From: Acinetobacter lwoffii
Lineage (GTDB): Bacteria; Pseudomonadota; Gammaproteobacteria; Pseudomonadales; Moraxellaceae
Assembly (NCBI RefSeq): GCF_022967985.1
Contig: NZ_JALJVC010000017.1
Location: forward strand, 1 to 64,000
DNA: 64,000 bases
Direction of reading: 5' to 3'
In this document: one piece after another, positions 48,198 through 57,780 of the stretch
Layout: every line of letters begins with the position of its first letter
Position numbering within the stretch: position 1 is the first letter of the stretch
Notes under the pieces: model-generated
What the model saw: the letters and a program-made list of their open reading frames with translations, nothing else
Database searches by the model: none
Told to the model about the DNA's origin: nothing
Position numbers and translations under genes: made by a program

Positions 48198-49520
48198 TTA
48201 GCCGCCAAATAGTGCGAATTTAAGCGTCCATAGTACTGCAATAATCCAGACCATATACGGTACTGTTGATGCCTTACCGGTTAACAATTTGATCAGTGCA
48301 TAGCTGATGAAGCCCATCGCAATACCATCCGCAATTGAATAGGTAAATGGCATAAATACAATGGTTAAAAATGCAGGAACTGCTTCTGTAATATCTTCCC
48401 AGTCAATATGCACGATACCTTGAATCATTAAGACACCGACAAATAACAGCGCTGGCGCTGTTGCAAAGCTTGGTACAGACTGTGCCAATGGAGCCAGGAA
48501 CAAACAGGCAACAAACAGGATACCGACTACAACAGCAGTTAGTCCTGTACGGCCACCGGCTGCTACGCCCGCAGAAGATTCAATGTATGGCGTAGTCGAA
48601 GATGTACCCAGCGCTGCACCTGCAACAATTGCAGAAGAGTCCGCAAAAAGTGCTTTTTTCAAACGCGGCAGTTTGCCATCTTTCAACAAGCCTGCACGGT
48701 GTGAAACACCTACAAGCGTACCGGTTGAGTCGAATAAATCGACCAGGAAGAAGACAAAAATCACGCCAATTAAACTGGCAGTGAACAGACCTTCAAAGCT
48801 CATTTGCATAAATGTGGGTGCAATCGATGGCACTGCGCCAACCACACCTTTAAATTCACTCAGACCCAATGCTGCTGAAATACCGGTTAACACCAAAATA
48901 CTGATGATGATCGCACCACGCACTTTAAAGTGATGCATCACAACAACCAGAAGGAAACCAAATAATGCAAGCAAAACCGATGGTTGTTTTAAATCGCCCA
49001 AACCTACCAACGTAGCAGGATTATCCACAATCAGGCCGGCATTTTTCAAAGCAATCAGCGCAAGGAATAAGCCAATACCACCACCGATGGCCAGTTTCAG
49101 CGACATTGGAATCGCATTGACAATGGCTTCACGGATTTTGAACATGCTGATCGCAATAAACACAAGACCGGAGATAAACACAGCCCCGAGTGCTGTTTGC
49201 CAAGGCACACCCATTCCCAAACAGACGGAATAGGTAAAGAAGGCATTTAAGCCCATGCCTGGTGCAAGTGCAATTGGATAATTTGCAATCAAGCCCATGA
49301 CTAAACAGCCAATCGCGGCTGCAAGACAGGTTGCTACAAAGACAGCCCCATGATCCATCCCCGTTTCGGACAAAATCATCGGATTGACAATAATGATGTA
49401 ACACATCGTTAAGAATGTAGTTACACCGGCAAGAACTTCTGTACGGAAACTGGTTTTGTTTTCACTCAGTTTAAACAGACGTTCAAGCATACTTTCTGAA
49501 GATGGATTAGGAGTCGTCAT
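48198..49520 (-). CDS. NCS2-family adenine/hypoxanthine-type purine permease
   Basis: 440 residues with about 12-14 membrane helices. AzgA/PurP subgroup marks: NKTSFRTEVLAGVTTFLTMCYI near the start, NPMILSETGMDHGAVFVATCL, ALAPGMGLNAFFTYSVCLGMG, and FVFFLVDLFDSTGTLVGVSHRAG. These import adenine, hypoxanthine or guanine with protons. Together with the adenine deaminase downstream it forms a purine salvage route. A structured leader and a candidate RNA lie upstream (49630-49798). Confidence 0.9.
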   Translation of the reverse strand: MTTPNPSSESMLERLFKLSENKTSFRTEVLAGVTTFLTMCYIIIVNPMILSETGMDHGAVFVATCLAAAIGCLVMGLIANYPIALAPGMGLNAFFTYSVCLGMGVPWQTALGAVFISGLVFIAISMFKIREAIVNAIPMSLKLAIGGGIGLFLALIALKNAGLIVDNPATLVGLGDLKQPSVLLALFGFLLVVVMHHFKVRGAIIISILVLTGISAALGLSEFKGVVGAVPSIAPTFMQMSFEGLFTASLIGVIFVFFLVDLFDSTGTLVGVSHRAGLLKDGKLPRLKKALFADSSAIVAGAALGTSSTTPYIESSAGVAAGGRTGLTAVVVGILFVACLFLAPLAQSVPSFATAPALLFVGVLMIQGIVHIDWEDITEAVPAFLTIVFMPFTYSIADGIAMGFISYALIKLLTGKASTVPYMVWIIAVLWTLKFALFGG

Positions 49521-49629
49521 GACCTAGCCCCTATTGAGTAAACTTAATGCTTTAAGCAAGCCGTCAAATAAATGAAATTTTATAAAAAAAATTCATCAAT
49601 TTTAAGGATGTGTTAGCAACGAATATGCC

Positions 49630-49687
49630 AGCATAGCCATTTGACGGGTTAAAATGTTGGAACAGCTTACAGCCCCAGGGCTATGCT
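49630..49687 (-). promoter_or_regulatory. Structured leader element upstream of the purine permease gene
   Basis: AGCATAGCC (49630-49638) and GGCTATGCT (49679-49687) form a perfect 9-bp stem enclosing 40 nt with further GGG/CCC pairing potential, 110 bases before the permease ATG. A long-closing stem with an inner asymmetric region upstream of a purine gene resembles small riboswitches, but I cannot match it to a named class. Confidence 0.4.
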
Positions 49688-49711
49688 ATAAAAACCCAAA
49701 AAAAATCTAAA

Positions 49712-49798
49712 CAAAAAAGCTGCATAACCTTTATGCAGCTTTATTTTACGATTTAAATCAAATGCTTAACAAGATGGATTCTGCTTCATCCTGATCGT
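49712..49798 (-). ncRNA. Candidate ~85-nt small RNA or attenuated leader
   Basis: On the minus strand a TATAAT -10 (49810-49805) precedes ~50 unstructured nt and a strong Rho-independent terminator, AGCTGCATAA / TTATGCAGCT with a T-run (49713-49740). No ORF lies between. The 5' part contains CAGGATG, the CsrA-binding consensus. It could be an independent sRNA or a premature-termination product of the purine permease leader. The -35 is weak. Confidence 0.35.
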
Positions 49799-49804
49799 TG
49801 GCAA

Positions 49805-49810
49805 ATTATA
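49805..49810 (-). promoter_or_regulatory. -10 element of the candidate small RNA
   Basis: Perfect TATAAT on the minus strand, ~7 bases ahead of the predicted RNA start; no good -35 at 16-18 bp. Confidence 0.35.
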
Positions 49811-49960
49811 ACACATTGATTTATTATTGCTTATTTGATTTTACACTTTATTAGAAATTAATATATTCCAGATGAATATTGAAAAAAATTTATTATATTT
49901 ATTATTAGTTTAATTTTATTAATCTAGCCCAATTGGCGGGAGGAAGGTAGTACAAGCTGC

Positions 49961-50122
49961 TTAATGTCGATGCCGATTGGATTCCAGCAATTTGCTTGAA
50001 TCACGTCCATCGTTCAAGACATGACGGATCTTTTCATATTTTCTGATTTCGGACTGTTTATGGACACAAAATCCTAATAAACTGATCATTAAGGCAAAAA
50101 CAGGGATAGCATATATTTTCAT
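49961..50122 (-). CDS. Possible small secreted or membrane protein
   Basis: 53 residues from the ATG at 50122: hydrophobic N-terminus MKIYAIPVFALMISLLGFCV, then a charged tail (HKQSEIRKYEKIRHVLNDGR onward to NRHRH). Weak SD. It could be a single-pass microprotein. No family recognised. Confidence 0.4.
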   Translation of the reverse strand: MKIYAIPVFALMISLLGFCVHKQSEIRKYEKIRHVLNDGRDSSKLLESNRHRH

Positions 50123-50146
50123 TTTTATTATGCTGCTTTGTAACAC

Positions 50147-50698
50147 TATGCAATTATGCTAACAAAAAACCTAACAAACTTGTGACATAGTTTACATTTA
50201 ACCCGATAGAAGGCATTTATTTATCCTCTAAATATTAATTTTATGTCGTTTTATTTATTAATACTTAATTAATTTATAATTCTTTTTTCAAAAAATCGAT
50301 CCTATTAAAAATCCTTTTAAAAAAACTAAATAATTGAATTTAATATATTTTTTAAACCACCTAAAAGAAGTTTATTCAAAATTAAAATATGTAATAAATG
50401 AAATCTAACCTATTCAATAGAACTTATTTCGGTTTATTTTATCGGCTTTTTCCAAGAATGCTCAACTTTAATTTTTAAAATAAAATGATCTAAATAAGGG
50501 AGATTTTGCGAGGGATTTCAAAGTGTTTAACGATATTTTTTATTTTTAACTATCTTGAAGTTTTCATTATGCAGTTCATCCACACTTCACTCATCATAAA
50601 GTCAAATCGTTGAACACTATTTAAGAACCTAACCATAATAAAGACATCCCAATATCCGGCATATATATCCTCATGCTGAATACTGGGAATCATCTCAT
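50147..50698. other. Long AT-rich spacer
   Basis: 550 bases with no ORF. An imperfect inverted repeat at 50648-50687 (CCCAATATCCGGCAT against ATGCTGAATACTGGG) just past the yaaA stop may act as its terminator. Otherwise nothing convincing. Confidence 0.5.
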
Positions 50699-51481
50699 TT
50701 ATGCACTCAGTTGTTCATCACGTTTGAACACCAGTTCTCCCTTAAGTGAACTGTCTGCATCGAAATAATAGCCATCGCTATTAAAAGCTTTCAACTCTTC
50801 GACACAATCAATTTTATTTTCAATCATAAAACGCGCCATGAGACCGCGTGCTTTTTTGGCATAGAAACTAATCACTTTATATTTGCCATTTTTCTGATCC
50901 AGAAATACCGGCTTGATAATGTCTGCCTGAATTTTGCACTCGTTGACTGATTTGTAATATTCATCAGAGGCGATATTCACCAGGATTTCAGAATTTGCTG
51001 CTGCTAGATCCTGATTAATCAGATCAGTAATGTGATGTGCCCAGAAGTCATATAGGTTATGCCCGCGGGAATTGGCCAATTTGGTTCCCATTTCCAGACG
51101 GTACGGCATCATCAAATCCAAGGGACGTAAGAGTCCATATAATCCAGACAACATGCGTAAACGGTCTTGTGCATAGTGCAGATCTTCATGTTTTAAACTA
51201 TAGGCATCCAGACCTGTATAGACATCGCCTTTAAATGCAAAAATCGCCTGACGGGCATTGGCTAAATTAAAATCCGGTTGCCAGTCATTAAAACGTGCGG
51301 TATTTAAAGTGGCAATTTTTTCACTAACACTCATTAAGCTGGAAATTTCTGTTGCAGAAAGTGTGCGACAAACGTTGATCAAGTCCTGTGAATGTTCTAA
51401 TAATCTCGCTTGAGTAAATTGGTCAGTCGGTAATGGAGTATCGTAATCGAGAGTTTTGGCTGGAGAAATTAAAGCGAGCAT
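50699..51481 (-). CDS. yaaA: Peroxide stress protein YaaA
   Basis: 260 residues: [15 protein letters not shown] start, [31 protein letters not shown] and [16 protein letters not shown], the DUF328/UPF0246 signatures. YaaA lowers free iron and DNA damage during hydrogen peroxide stress in E. coli and binds DNA; the mechanism is incompletely known. Single gene. Confidence 0.96.
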   Translation of the reverse strand: MLALISPAKTLDYDTPLPTDQFTQARLLEHSQDLINVCRTLSATEISSLMSVSEKIATLNTARFNDWQPDFNLANARQAIFAFKGDVYTGLDAYSLKHEDLHYAQDRLRMLSGLYGLLRPLDLMMPYRLEMGTKLANSRGHNLYDFWAHHITDLINQDLAAANSEILVNIASDEYYKSVNECKIQADIIKPVFLDQKNGKYKVISFYAKKARGLMARFMIENKIDCVEELKAFNSDGYYFDADSSLKGELVFKRDEQLSA

Positions 51482-51604
51482 GGCAACCTGGTCAAAAAAT
51501 GATTAATCAAACTATATCAGTCTGCTTATTTTAATTCCAATTCATGTTTTTATTCACCATAATCGTTAAAATGCACGATTCTCCTGTTAATCATCGGTTT
51601 TTAT

Positions 51605-52237
51605 ATGCCCGAGCAAATTTTTCTTCAAGGGCCTGCGGGTCAGATTGAAGTTTTTGTGGATTATCCTCAGGGTGAAGTGAAAGGATTCGCGGTAGTTTGT
51701 CACCCCCATCCATTGCAAGGCGGTACACCACAACATAAGGTTCCGGTTTTACTGGCACAAATGTATCTGGAACGTGGCTGTATTGTGTATCGTCCAAGTT
51801 TCCGTGGTTCTGGTCAAAGTGAAGGTATACACGACGAGGGCTTCGGTGAGACGGATGATGTATTAGAAGTCATTCGGTTCGCTCGCAACCAGCATATTGC
51901 CCTGCCTTTTTATGCAGGCGGTTTTAGTTTTGGTGCGCATGTCATGGCAAAAAGCTATGCAGCCTTACCGGTAGAACTGCAACCAAAGCAAACCATTTTA
52001 TGTGGTCTGCCGACTGCAACAGTAGCTGGTATTCGTCATTATGTGACGCCCGCCATTAAAGGCGACATTCTGTTCATTCATGGTGAAGCCGATGAGGTGA
52101 CTTTGCTCTCAGATATGATTGAATGGGCAAAGCCACAACGCCATTTAGTGACCGTATTACCTGGTGCCAACCACTTCTTTACCGGCTATTTAAAGCAATT
52201 GCGGATCGCAATGACCCGGTACTTAGCGCTTGGCTAA
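51605..52237 (+). CDS. Alpha/beta hydrolase
   Basis: 210 residues. Oxyanion HPHPLQGGT region, nucleophile elbow GFSFGAHV (Ser ~115), acid in GEADEVT and catalytic His in GANHFF. It matches the short alpha/beta hydrolases with the HPHPLxGGxxxNKV-like start (here PQHKVP). Substrate unknown; cytosolic. Own terminator. Confidence 0.88.
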   Translation: MPEQIFLQGPAGQIEVFVDYPQGEVKGFAVVCHPHPLQGGTPQHKVPVLLAQMYLERGCIVYRPSFRGSGQSEGIHDEGFGETDDVLEVIRFARNQHIALPFYAGGFSFGAHVMAKSYAALPVELQPKQTILCGLPTATVAGIRHYVTPAIKGDILFIHGEADEVTLLSDMIEWAKPQRHLVTVLPGANHFFTGYLKQLRIAMTRYLALG

Positions 52238-52267
52238 ATAAAAAAACCCATCAGATGATGGGTTTTT
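52231..52267 (+). terminator. Hydrolase gene terminator
   Basis: AAAAACCCATCA / TGATGGGTTTTTT stem with T-run; overlaps the end of the gene slightly and is convergent to the acetyltransferase gene. Confidence 0.85.
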
Positions 52268-52270
52268 TTA

Positions 52271-52813
52271 TTAAAAGACAAAATCTTCTGCAAAAATTTC
52301 ATACATCACAGCCCGATATTTAGGCTTATCGATGTAACGGATAATTTTTCCGACCAAGCGTTCTGCAATTTTACGGCTAGCCCAGTTTTCTTCTGCTACC
52401 GGGTAGCTTAAGACTTGAATCCCTAGTGTATTGAAAGCATAGGCCACAACACAATGCACTGCCTCATGTCCATAATGATGACCATGTGCAGTTTCACGAA
52501 TCCAGATACCAACTTCAGGTATTTCATCATGAAGTCGATGCAAACCACATAGTCCAATAAATTCTTGTGTTTCAATATGACGGATAACAAATACATATTC
52601 TTTATGATCGGTCATATTTTCCAGCCAATTTTTCCAGACTGTTGCAAATTCCTTTTCAGATTCTGGTGCATCCCACGCCATAAAACGTGTCAAACTCGGC
52701 GTAATTGAAACATAAGCTTCTTCGGCATCGGCTGATTTAAAACAATTCAGGATCAAGCGTTGACTTTGCAGTGTAGGCAAAGCTGATTGATTCTGTTGAA
52801 TTAGCTCTTCCAT
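52271..52813 (-). CDS. GNAT N-acetyltransferase (RimJ/RimL type)
   Basis: 180 residues: LQSQRLILNCFKSADAEEAY start, QEFIGLCGLHRLHDEIPEVGIWI, RETAHGHHYGHEAVHCVVAYA (acetyl-CoA pyrophosphate loop, R-x-x-x-G-x-x-x-G/A) and ENWASRKIAERLVGKIIRYI. It acetylates a protein N-terminus or small amine; target unknown. Starts inside the 3' end of the upstream 124-residue gene (13-base overlap), so an operon. Confidence 0.85.
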   Translation of the reverse strand: MEELIQQNQSALPTLQSQRLILNCFKSADAEEAYVSITPSLTRFMAWDAPESEKEFATVWKNWLENMTDHKEYVFVIRHIETQEFIGLCGLHRLHDEIPEVGIWIRETAHGHHYGHEAVHCVVAYAFNTLGIQVLSYPVAEENWASRKIAERLVGKIIRYIDKPKYRAVMYEIFAEDFVF

Positions 52814-53175
52814 TCAAACTCGCTAAAGCTTTCCTGCTCTTTTAGAGAGGTTTCCACTGCTTGTGCAAGCTGATTAAGCAAACTTCTTTCAGTGATACGA
52901 TCCAGCCAGTCCTGTTCTTCTTCAGGATATGAGGCAATCTCACAGACCAGATGCCCTTGTTCATCTCTGGTTTCGCAACTCACTGATAAAGGCAGCGCAT
53001 GTTCTTCTACGCTGACGGCAACCTGAGCACCACTTTGGCTTAAGGTCTGAAAACCGTATTTACCTAATTTTTCGGCAAGTAAATGTGCTACATATTCCTG
53101 GGTTTCTTGACCATCCCGTGGTGTTTGGCTCTGGGTATTGGCCATGAATTTTAATTTTCGCATCGCTACTTCCAA
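52801..53175 (-). CDS. Hypothetical protein, coupled to the acetyltransferase gene
   Basis: 124 residues (120 from ATG at 53163). Mixed charged/hydrophobic, beta then helical (LAEKLGKYGFQTLSQSGAQV, then LDRITERSLLNQLAQAVETS). One cysteine pair (SCETRD and VCEIAS). No motif known. 13-base overlap with the GNAT gene. Confidence 0.65.
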   Translation of the reverse strand: MEVAMRKLKFMANTQSQTPRDGQETQEYVAHLLAEKLGKYGFQTLSQSGAQVAVSVEEHALPLSVSCETRDEQGHLVCEIASYPEEEQDWLDRITERSLLNQLAQAVETSLKEQESFSEFEWKS

Positions 53176-53212
53176 ATGGCTTTTTTCTTATATGGGTTTA
53201 GCATAAGCAATA

Positions 53213-53244
53213 TAAACAAAACAGCCAAGCAAAAGCTTGGCTGT
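53213..53244 (-). terminator. Terminator of the pheA-hisC-tyrA::aroA operon
   Basis: ACAGCCAAGC / GCTTGGCTGT stem with AAAA loop, T-rich tail on the minus strand, 19 bases beyond the stop. Confidence 0.85.
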
Positions 53245-53262
53245 TTCACATAATTTTAAAAA

Positions 53263-55509
53263 TTATTCTGATACTTGAATTGGCAGTCCTGCGATTGAGG
53301 TCAATTCTGTGAAGGTCGGGAAACTGGTTGCGACCGTTTCGGTTCCGACAATCTTGATCTGCTCCGAATTACGCAAACCGGCAATCGAAAAACTCATCGC
53401 GATACGGTGATCGTGATGCGATTCAATTTCACCACCCGTAAAGATTGGCAACCAGTCACCGGACTTACCCTTACCTTCAATGATGATGCCATCTTCAGTT
53501 GGGGTACAGTCGATGCCCATGGTTTGAAGACCATCTGCCATGACCTGAATACGATCCGATTCTTTCACGCGAAGCTCGGCAGCACCGGTCAAAATTGTCT
53601 GACCTTCAGCACATGCAGCGGCAATGAATAGCGCCGGGAATTCATCAATTGCTAATGGCACCTGATCTTCCGGCATATGAATCCCTTTTAATGTACGTGT
53701 ACCACGAATACGGATATCAGCAATCGGTTCACCGCCTGCAATACGCTCGTTTTCAACTGTAATGTCCGCACCCATTTGCTTGAGGATTTCGATCACACCA
53801 GTACGGGTCGGGTTAATGCCTACCGCTTCAAGGGTGACGTCCGAATTTTCAGTAATGGCCGCACCCACCATAAAGAAGGCTGCTGAAGAAATATCTGAAG
53901 GCACTTGAATGTTGGTACCCACTAACTTGCCGCCACCTTGCAGGGAAATTCGGTTGCCTTCTGTTTTCACTTCATAACCAAATGCACGCAGCATACGTTC
54001 AGTATGGTCGCGTGTTGGTTCTGGTTCAGTCACCGAAGTTTCACCTTCCGCCCATAGACCTGCAAGTAGAATCCCTGATTTCACCTGAGCAGAGGCCATT
54101 GGCAAATCGTACTGAATCCCTTTAAGGTTTTGATTGCCGGTGATGGATACAGGTGGTGTACCGCGTTCACCTGTGGTCTGAATTTGCGCACCCATTTCAC
54201 GTAAAGGCTTGGCAATACGCTCCATTGGACGCTTGGATAAAGATGCGTCACCAGTCATGACTGAATCAAATTTTTGTGCAGCCAGCATACCCGACAACAA
54301 ACGCATTGAAGTGCCCGAGTTGCCCATATAAATGGCAGACTGTGGCGCTTTAAGGCCATGCATGCCAACACCATGAATGGTCACTTCACCATTTTTAGGG
54401 CCTTCAATGCTCACACCCATATCACGGAAAGCTTGCAGTGTCGCTAGAGCATCCTCACCTTCCAAAAAGCCGGTCACATGTGTGGTACCTTCTGCAATCG
54501 CACCAAACATGATCGAGCGATGTGACACAGATTTGTCACCTGGCACGGTAAATTTACCCTGAAATTTCTTGGCACCCGGCTGAATGGTAAATTGTTGTGT
54601 CACTTTATTTTTCTCCATGAAAGGTTTCTTGGCGAGCATATGGTTGAAATGCTGGCGAGCTGCCTGCGCATGACCCAATAAGCCCATCAATGCTTGGGAA
54701 TCTTCATCTTCAATCAATTTGCGGATAATCGCGAGCTGCTGTTCAAAGCCATCAACAGCATTCAGAACTGCTTTTTTATTAGCAAAAAAGATGTCATGCC
54801 ACATTTGTGGATCGCTGGCGGCAATTCGCGAGAAATCCCGAAAACCACCCGCAGCATAACGAAATATATCTAAATTGTCTTCACGCTTGGCCAATTGTTC
54901 AACCAAGTTGAATGCCATAAGATGCGGAAGATGACTGGTATGCGCCAGCACTTCATCGTGCTTGTCGACATCCATGCAAATCACTTCGGCTTTCGCCGCT
55001 TGCCACAGCTGAATCAGTTTATCGACGGCCCAGTTTGCACTGCTTGGCAGTGGCGTCAAAATCACTTTGTGATTGGCAAATAAATCAACTTTACCTGCAT
55101 GTACCCCAGTATGCTCGGCACCTGCAATCGGATGGCCCGGTACAAAACCTTCAGGCAGTTCATCGCCAAAAACCGCTTTCGCTGCATCGACCACATTACC
55201 TTTGGTACTACCAACATCAGTAATAATGGTATTGGGAGATAAATAAGGCTGAATGGCTTCCAACACCTTTTGCGTGGCACGTACCGGCAATGCAAGCACT
55301 ACCAGATCAGCACCTTTGACCGCCTCTACAGGATCGGCATAGCCTTCGGAAATCAGGCCAAGAGATTTAGCATCTTCCAAAGTCTTTTGTGAACGTGTCG
55401 ATGCAACGATGTCATTGGCCAAATGCTCGGCTCGAATGACACGCGCCAGACTTGAACCAATCAGTCCAAGCCCGATAAATGCAACTTTTTCAAACAGTGG
55501 CTGCGACAT
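53263..55509 (-). CDS. Fused prephenate dehydrogenase / EPSP synthase
   Basis: 748 residues. Residues 1-~295: TyrA with NAD(P)-binding VAFIGLGLIGSSLARVIRA, GSTKGNVVDAA and GHPIAGAEHTGV. Residues ~310-748: AroA with GDKSVSHRSIMFGAIAEGTT, GNSGTSMRLLSGML, RPMERIAKPLREMGA, PSDISSAAFFMVGAA, DEFPALFIAAA. The fusion links the shikimate pathway to tyrosine synthesis and is known in Acinetobacter and Pseudomonas relatives. Third gene of the operon after pheA and hisC, three bases after hisC. Confidence 0.96.
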   Translation of the reverse strand: MSQPLFEKVAFIGLGLIGSSLARVIRAEHLANDIVASTRSQKTLEDAKSLGLISEGYADPVEAVKGADLVVLALPVRATQKVLEAIQPYLSPNTIITDVGSTKGNVVDAAKAVFGDELPEGFVPGHPIAGAEHTGVHAGKVDLFANHKVILTPLPSSANWAVDKLIQLWQAAKAEVICMDVDKHDEVLAHTSHLPHLMAFNLVEQLAKREDNLDIFRYAAGGFRDFSRIAASDPQMWHDIFFANKKAVLNAVDGFEQQLAIIRKLIEDEDSQALMGLLGHAQAARQHFNHMLAKKPFMEKNKVTQQFTIQPGAKKFQGKFTVPGDKSVSHRSIMFGAIAEGTTHVTGFLEGEDALATLQAFRDMGVSIEGPKNGEVTIHGVGMHGLKAPQSAIYMGNSGTSMRLLSGMLAAQKFDSVMTGDASLSKRPMERIAKPLREMGAQIQTTGERGTPPVSITGNQNLKGIQYDLPMASAQVKSGILLAGLWAEGETSVTEPEPTRDHTERMLRAFGYEVKTEGNRISLQGGGKLVGTNIQVPSDISSAAFFMVGAAITENSDVTLEAVGINPTRTGVIEILKQMGADITVENERIAGGEPIADIRIRGTRTLKGIHMPEDQVPLAIDEFPALFIAAACAEGQTILTGAAELRVKESDRIQVMADGLQTMGIDCTPTEDGIIIEGKGKSGDWLPIFTGGEIESHHDHRIAMSFSIAGLRNSEQIKIVGTETVATSFPTFTELTSIAGLPIQVSE

Positions 55510-55512
55510 GGT

Positions 55513-56604
55513 TTAAGCTTTTGCCTCTAAACCGAGTACTTTAGCCAATGCGCTCAAGAATTTCGCATTTTCTGCTTCAGTACCAATCGATACGCGAATG
55601 TGATTTGAAATACCAACCGGACGCACAATCACCCCTTGTTTGAGCAAACCATTGAAGGTTGCTGATGGGTCTGCCTGTACATCTACCAGAATAAAGTTGG
55701 CACGTGAAGGCACATAGTTAAGACCCAAAGCCTTAAAGCCAGCTTCAAGTTGCGCCATACCGGCTTTATTCACTTCACGAGAACGCGCGATAAAGTCTTC
55801 ATCTTTCAGTGCAGCCACCGCAGCGACCATCGCTAAATGGTTGACATTAAATGGTTGACGAATACGGTTCAGGTAATCTGTCACTTCAACTGAAGCCAGA
55901 GCAAAACCAACACGTAGTGCAGCCAAACCATAACACTTCGACAAAGTACGGCTAACGATCAGGTTTGGATATTGCGCAAGGAATTTCAAGCTGTTGAAGT
56001 TTTCCGGGAAATATTCCACATAGGCTTCATCCAGAACCACGATGACATTAGCAGGAACTTTTTGCATGAAAGCTTCAAATTCAGCTTCTTCGAACCAGGT
56101 TCCCGTCGGATTATTCGGGTTTGCAATGAAAACGAGTTTGGTGTTGTCCTGAATGGCAGCCGCCATTGCTTCCAAGTCATGCGAGAAGCCTTTAGCTGGT
56201 ACTTCAATCGCTTGCGCATTAATGGCTTGAGTTACCAATGCATAAACCGCAAAAGCATGCTGGCTATACACCACCGAATCATTTTCTGAAACGAATGCAC
56301 GGGCAAACATTTCCAGTAAGTCGTTTGAACCATTCCCCAAGGTAATCTGATCATGATTAAAACCAAACTGGGTTTTGATCTGATCTTTCAGGATAAAACC
56401 ACCACCATCTGGATAACGGCCAATTTCAGCAATTTCCGCAGCGACCGCTTCTTTGACTTTATCTGAACAACCCAGCGGATTTTCATTTGAAGCCAGTTTG
56501 ACGATATCGGTAAGACCCAACTCGCGCTCAAGTTCACTGATCGGCTTACCCGGTTGATATGGCTTTAATTTTGAGATGCCTGAATTAGCTGGAACAAACG
56601 ACAT
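55513..56604 (-). CDS. hisC: Histidinol-phosphate aminotransferase
   Basis: 363 residues. PLP lysine in SRTLSKCYGLAALRVGF, substrate contacts NPNNPTGTWF and LDEAYVEYF. HisC enzymes placed in aromatic operons (HisC2) also act on aromatic keto acids, so a role with TyrA/PheA products is likely as well as histidine synthesis. Between pheA and tyrA::aroA. Confidence 0.93.
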   Translation of the reverse strand: MSFVPANSGISKLKPYQPGKPISELERELGLTDIVKLASNENPLGCSDKVKEAVAAEIAEIGRYPDGGGFILKDQIKTQFGFNHDQITLGNGSNDLLEMFARAFVSENDSVVYSQHAFAVYALVTQAINAQAIEVPAKGFSHDLEAMAAAIQDNTKLVFIANPNNPTGTWFEEAEFEAFMQKVPANVIVVLDEAYVEYFPENFNSLKFLAQYPNLIVSRTLSKCYGLAALRVGFALASVEVTDYLNRIRQPFNVNHLAMVAAVAALKDEDFIARSREVNKAGMAQLEAGFKALGLNYVPSRANFILVDVQADPSATFNGLLKQGVIVRPVGISNHIRVSIGTEAENAKFLSALAKVLGLEAKA

Positions 56605-56670
56605 TTTAGACTTCCAATTTTAAATATAAAACAGTGGTCAGCACCCTCGCCCTGACCACGGATAGCTGAC

Positions 56671-57780
56671 TTAAAGTACAGCTGCAGGATATGAACCGAG
56701 TACGCGAACTTCTTTGACCAAAGGACGAATTTCTTCAATGGCTGCTTTCACGTGTTCCTGCTCAATATGGCCTTCAAGATCAATGAAGAACACATAAGCC
56801 CATTTTTCAGGAAGTGCAGGCCGGGTTTCAATACTGGTCAGGCTGATATTGTGCTTGGCAAACGGCGCCAGAATTTCCAGCAAAGCTCCGGCACGATCAT
56901 GCGCTGAGATTAGTAATGAAGTCTTGTCATTACCACTTTGCGGCACTTTTTCACGACCAATCACCAGGAAGCGTGTGGTATTTTCCGGATTGTCCTCGAT
57001 ATTGCTATGCATGATTTCGAGGTCATAGATACTCGCGGCAATTTCAGAAGCAATTGCAGCAGAATGCCATTCATTACGAATACGGCGTGCTGCTTCCGCA
57101 TTGGAACTTAAAGCGACACGTTCCACACCTGGATAATGCGCATCCAGCCACTTACGGCATTGTGCCAAAGTCTGCTGATGCGCATAAATCTGTTTGATGC
57201 TGTCTTTACGGGTATTTTCAGAAATCAGGAACTGATGGTGAATCGGTAATTCAACTTCGCCAATCACATTCAGGTTCGATGTTTTAAAACAGTCCAAAGT
57301 ATGGTTGACCACGCCTTCAGAGGAATTTTCTACCGGCACCAGACCATAATGGGCACTGCCTGCTTCCACGTCACGGAAAACTTCATCAATGGTCGGTAAA
57401 GGACGAACCACAGCATCATGACCAAAGTGCTTGAGTACCGCAGAATGGGTATAAGTCCCGACTGGTCCAAGGAAAGCAATGCTTTGCGGAGCTTCGAGTG
57501 CCAGACAGGCCGACATGATTTCACGGAACAGACGTGCCATGGTGGTATCAGACAATGGCCCTTCATTACGTTCCATGACATTACGCAAAACCTGAGCTTC
57601 ACGTTCTGGACGGTAAAACAGCGGATTCTCTTCTGAGGCAAATTTTGCTTTTGCCACTGCTTCAGCCAAACGTGCCCGACGGTTAATCAATTGCTGAATT
57701 TGCTGATCAACAGAATCGATATCTTCACGAATTTTTGCCAAATCAAGAGAAGTCGTGGTGTTTTGATCGTCGTTGATCAT
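56671..57780 (-). CDS. pheA: Bifunctional chorismate mutase / prephenate dehydratase
   Basis: 369 residues from the ATG at 57780; a longer frame to 57837 is probably not used. AroQ chorismate mutase (LAKIREDIDSVDQQIQQLIN, ~10-95), prephenate dehydratase (AFLGPVGTYTHSAVLKHFG and NTTRFLVIG, ~105-280) and a C-terminal ACT domain (GALLEILAPFAKHNISLTSI with ETRP) for phenylalanine feedback. Leads phenylalanine synthesis; first gene of the operon. No classic leader peptide was found upstream. Confidence 0.96.
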   Translation of the reverse strand: MINDDQNTTTSLDLAKIREDIDSVDQQIQQLINRRARLAEAVAKAKFASEENPLFYRPEREAQVLRNVMERNEGPLSDTTMARLFREIMSACLALEAPQSIAFLGPVGTYTHSAVLKHFGHDAVVRPLPTIDEVFRDVEAGSAHYGLVPVENSSEGVVNHTLDCFKTSNLNVIGEVELPIHHQFLISENTRKDSIKQIYAHQQTLAQCRKWLDAHYPGVERVALSSNAEAARRIRNEWHSAAIASEIAASIYDLEIMHSNIEDNPENTTRFLVIGREKVPQSGNDKTSLLISAHDRAGALLEILAPFAKHNISLTSIETRPALPEKWAYVFFIDLEGHIEQEHVKAAIEEIRPLVKEVRVLGSYPAAVL

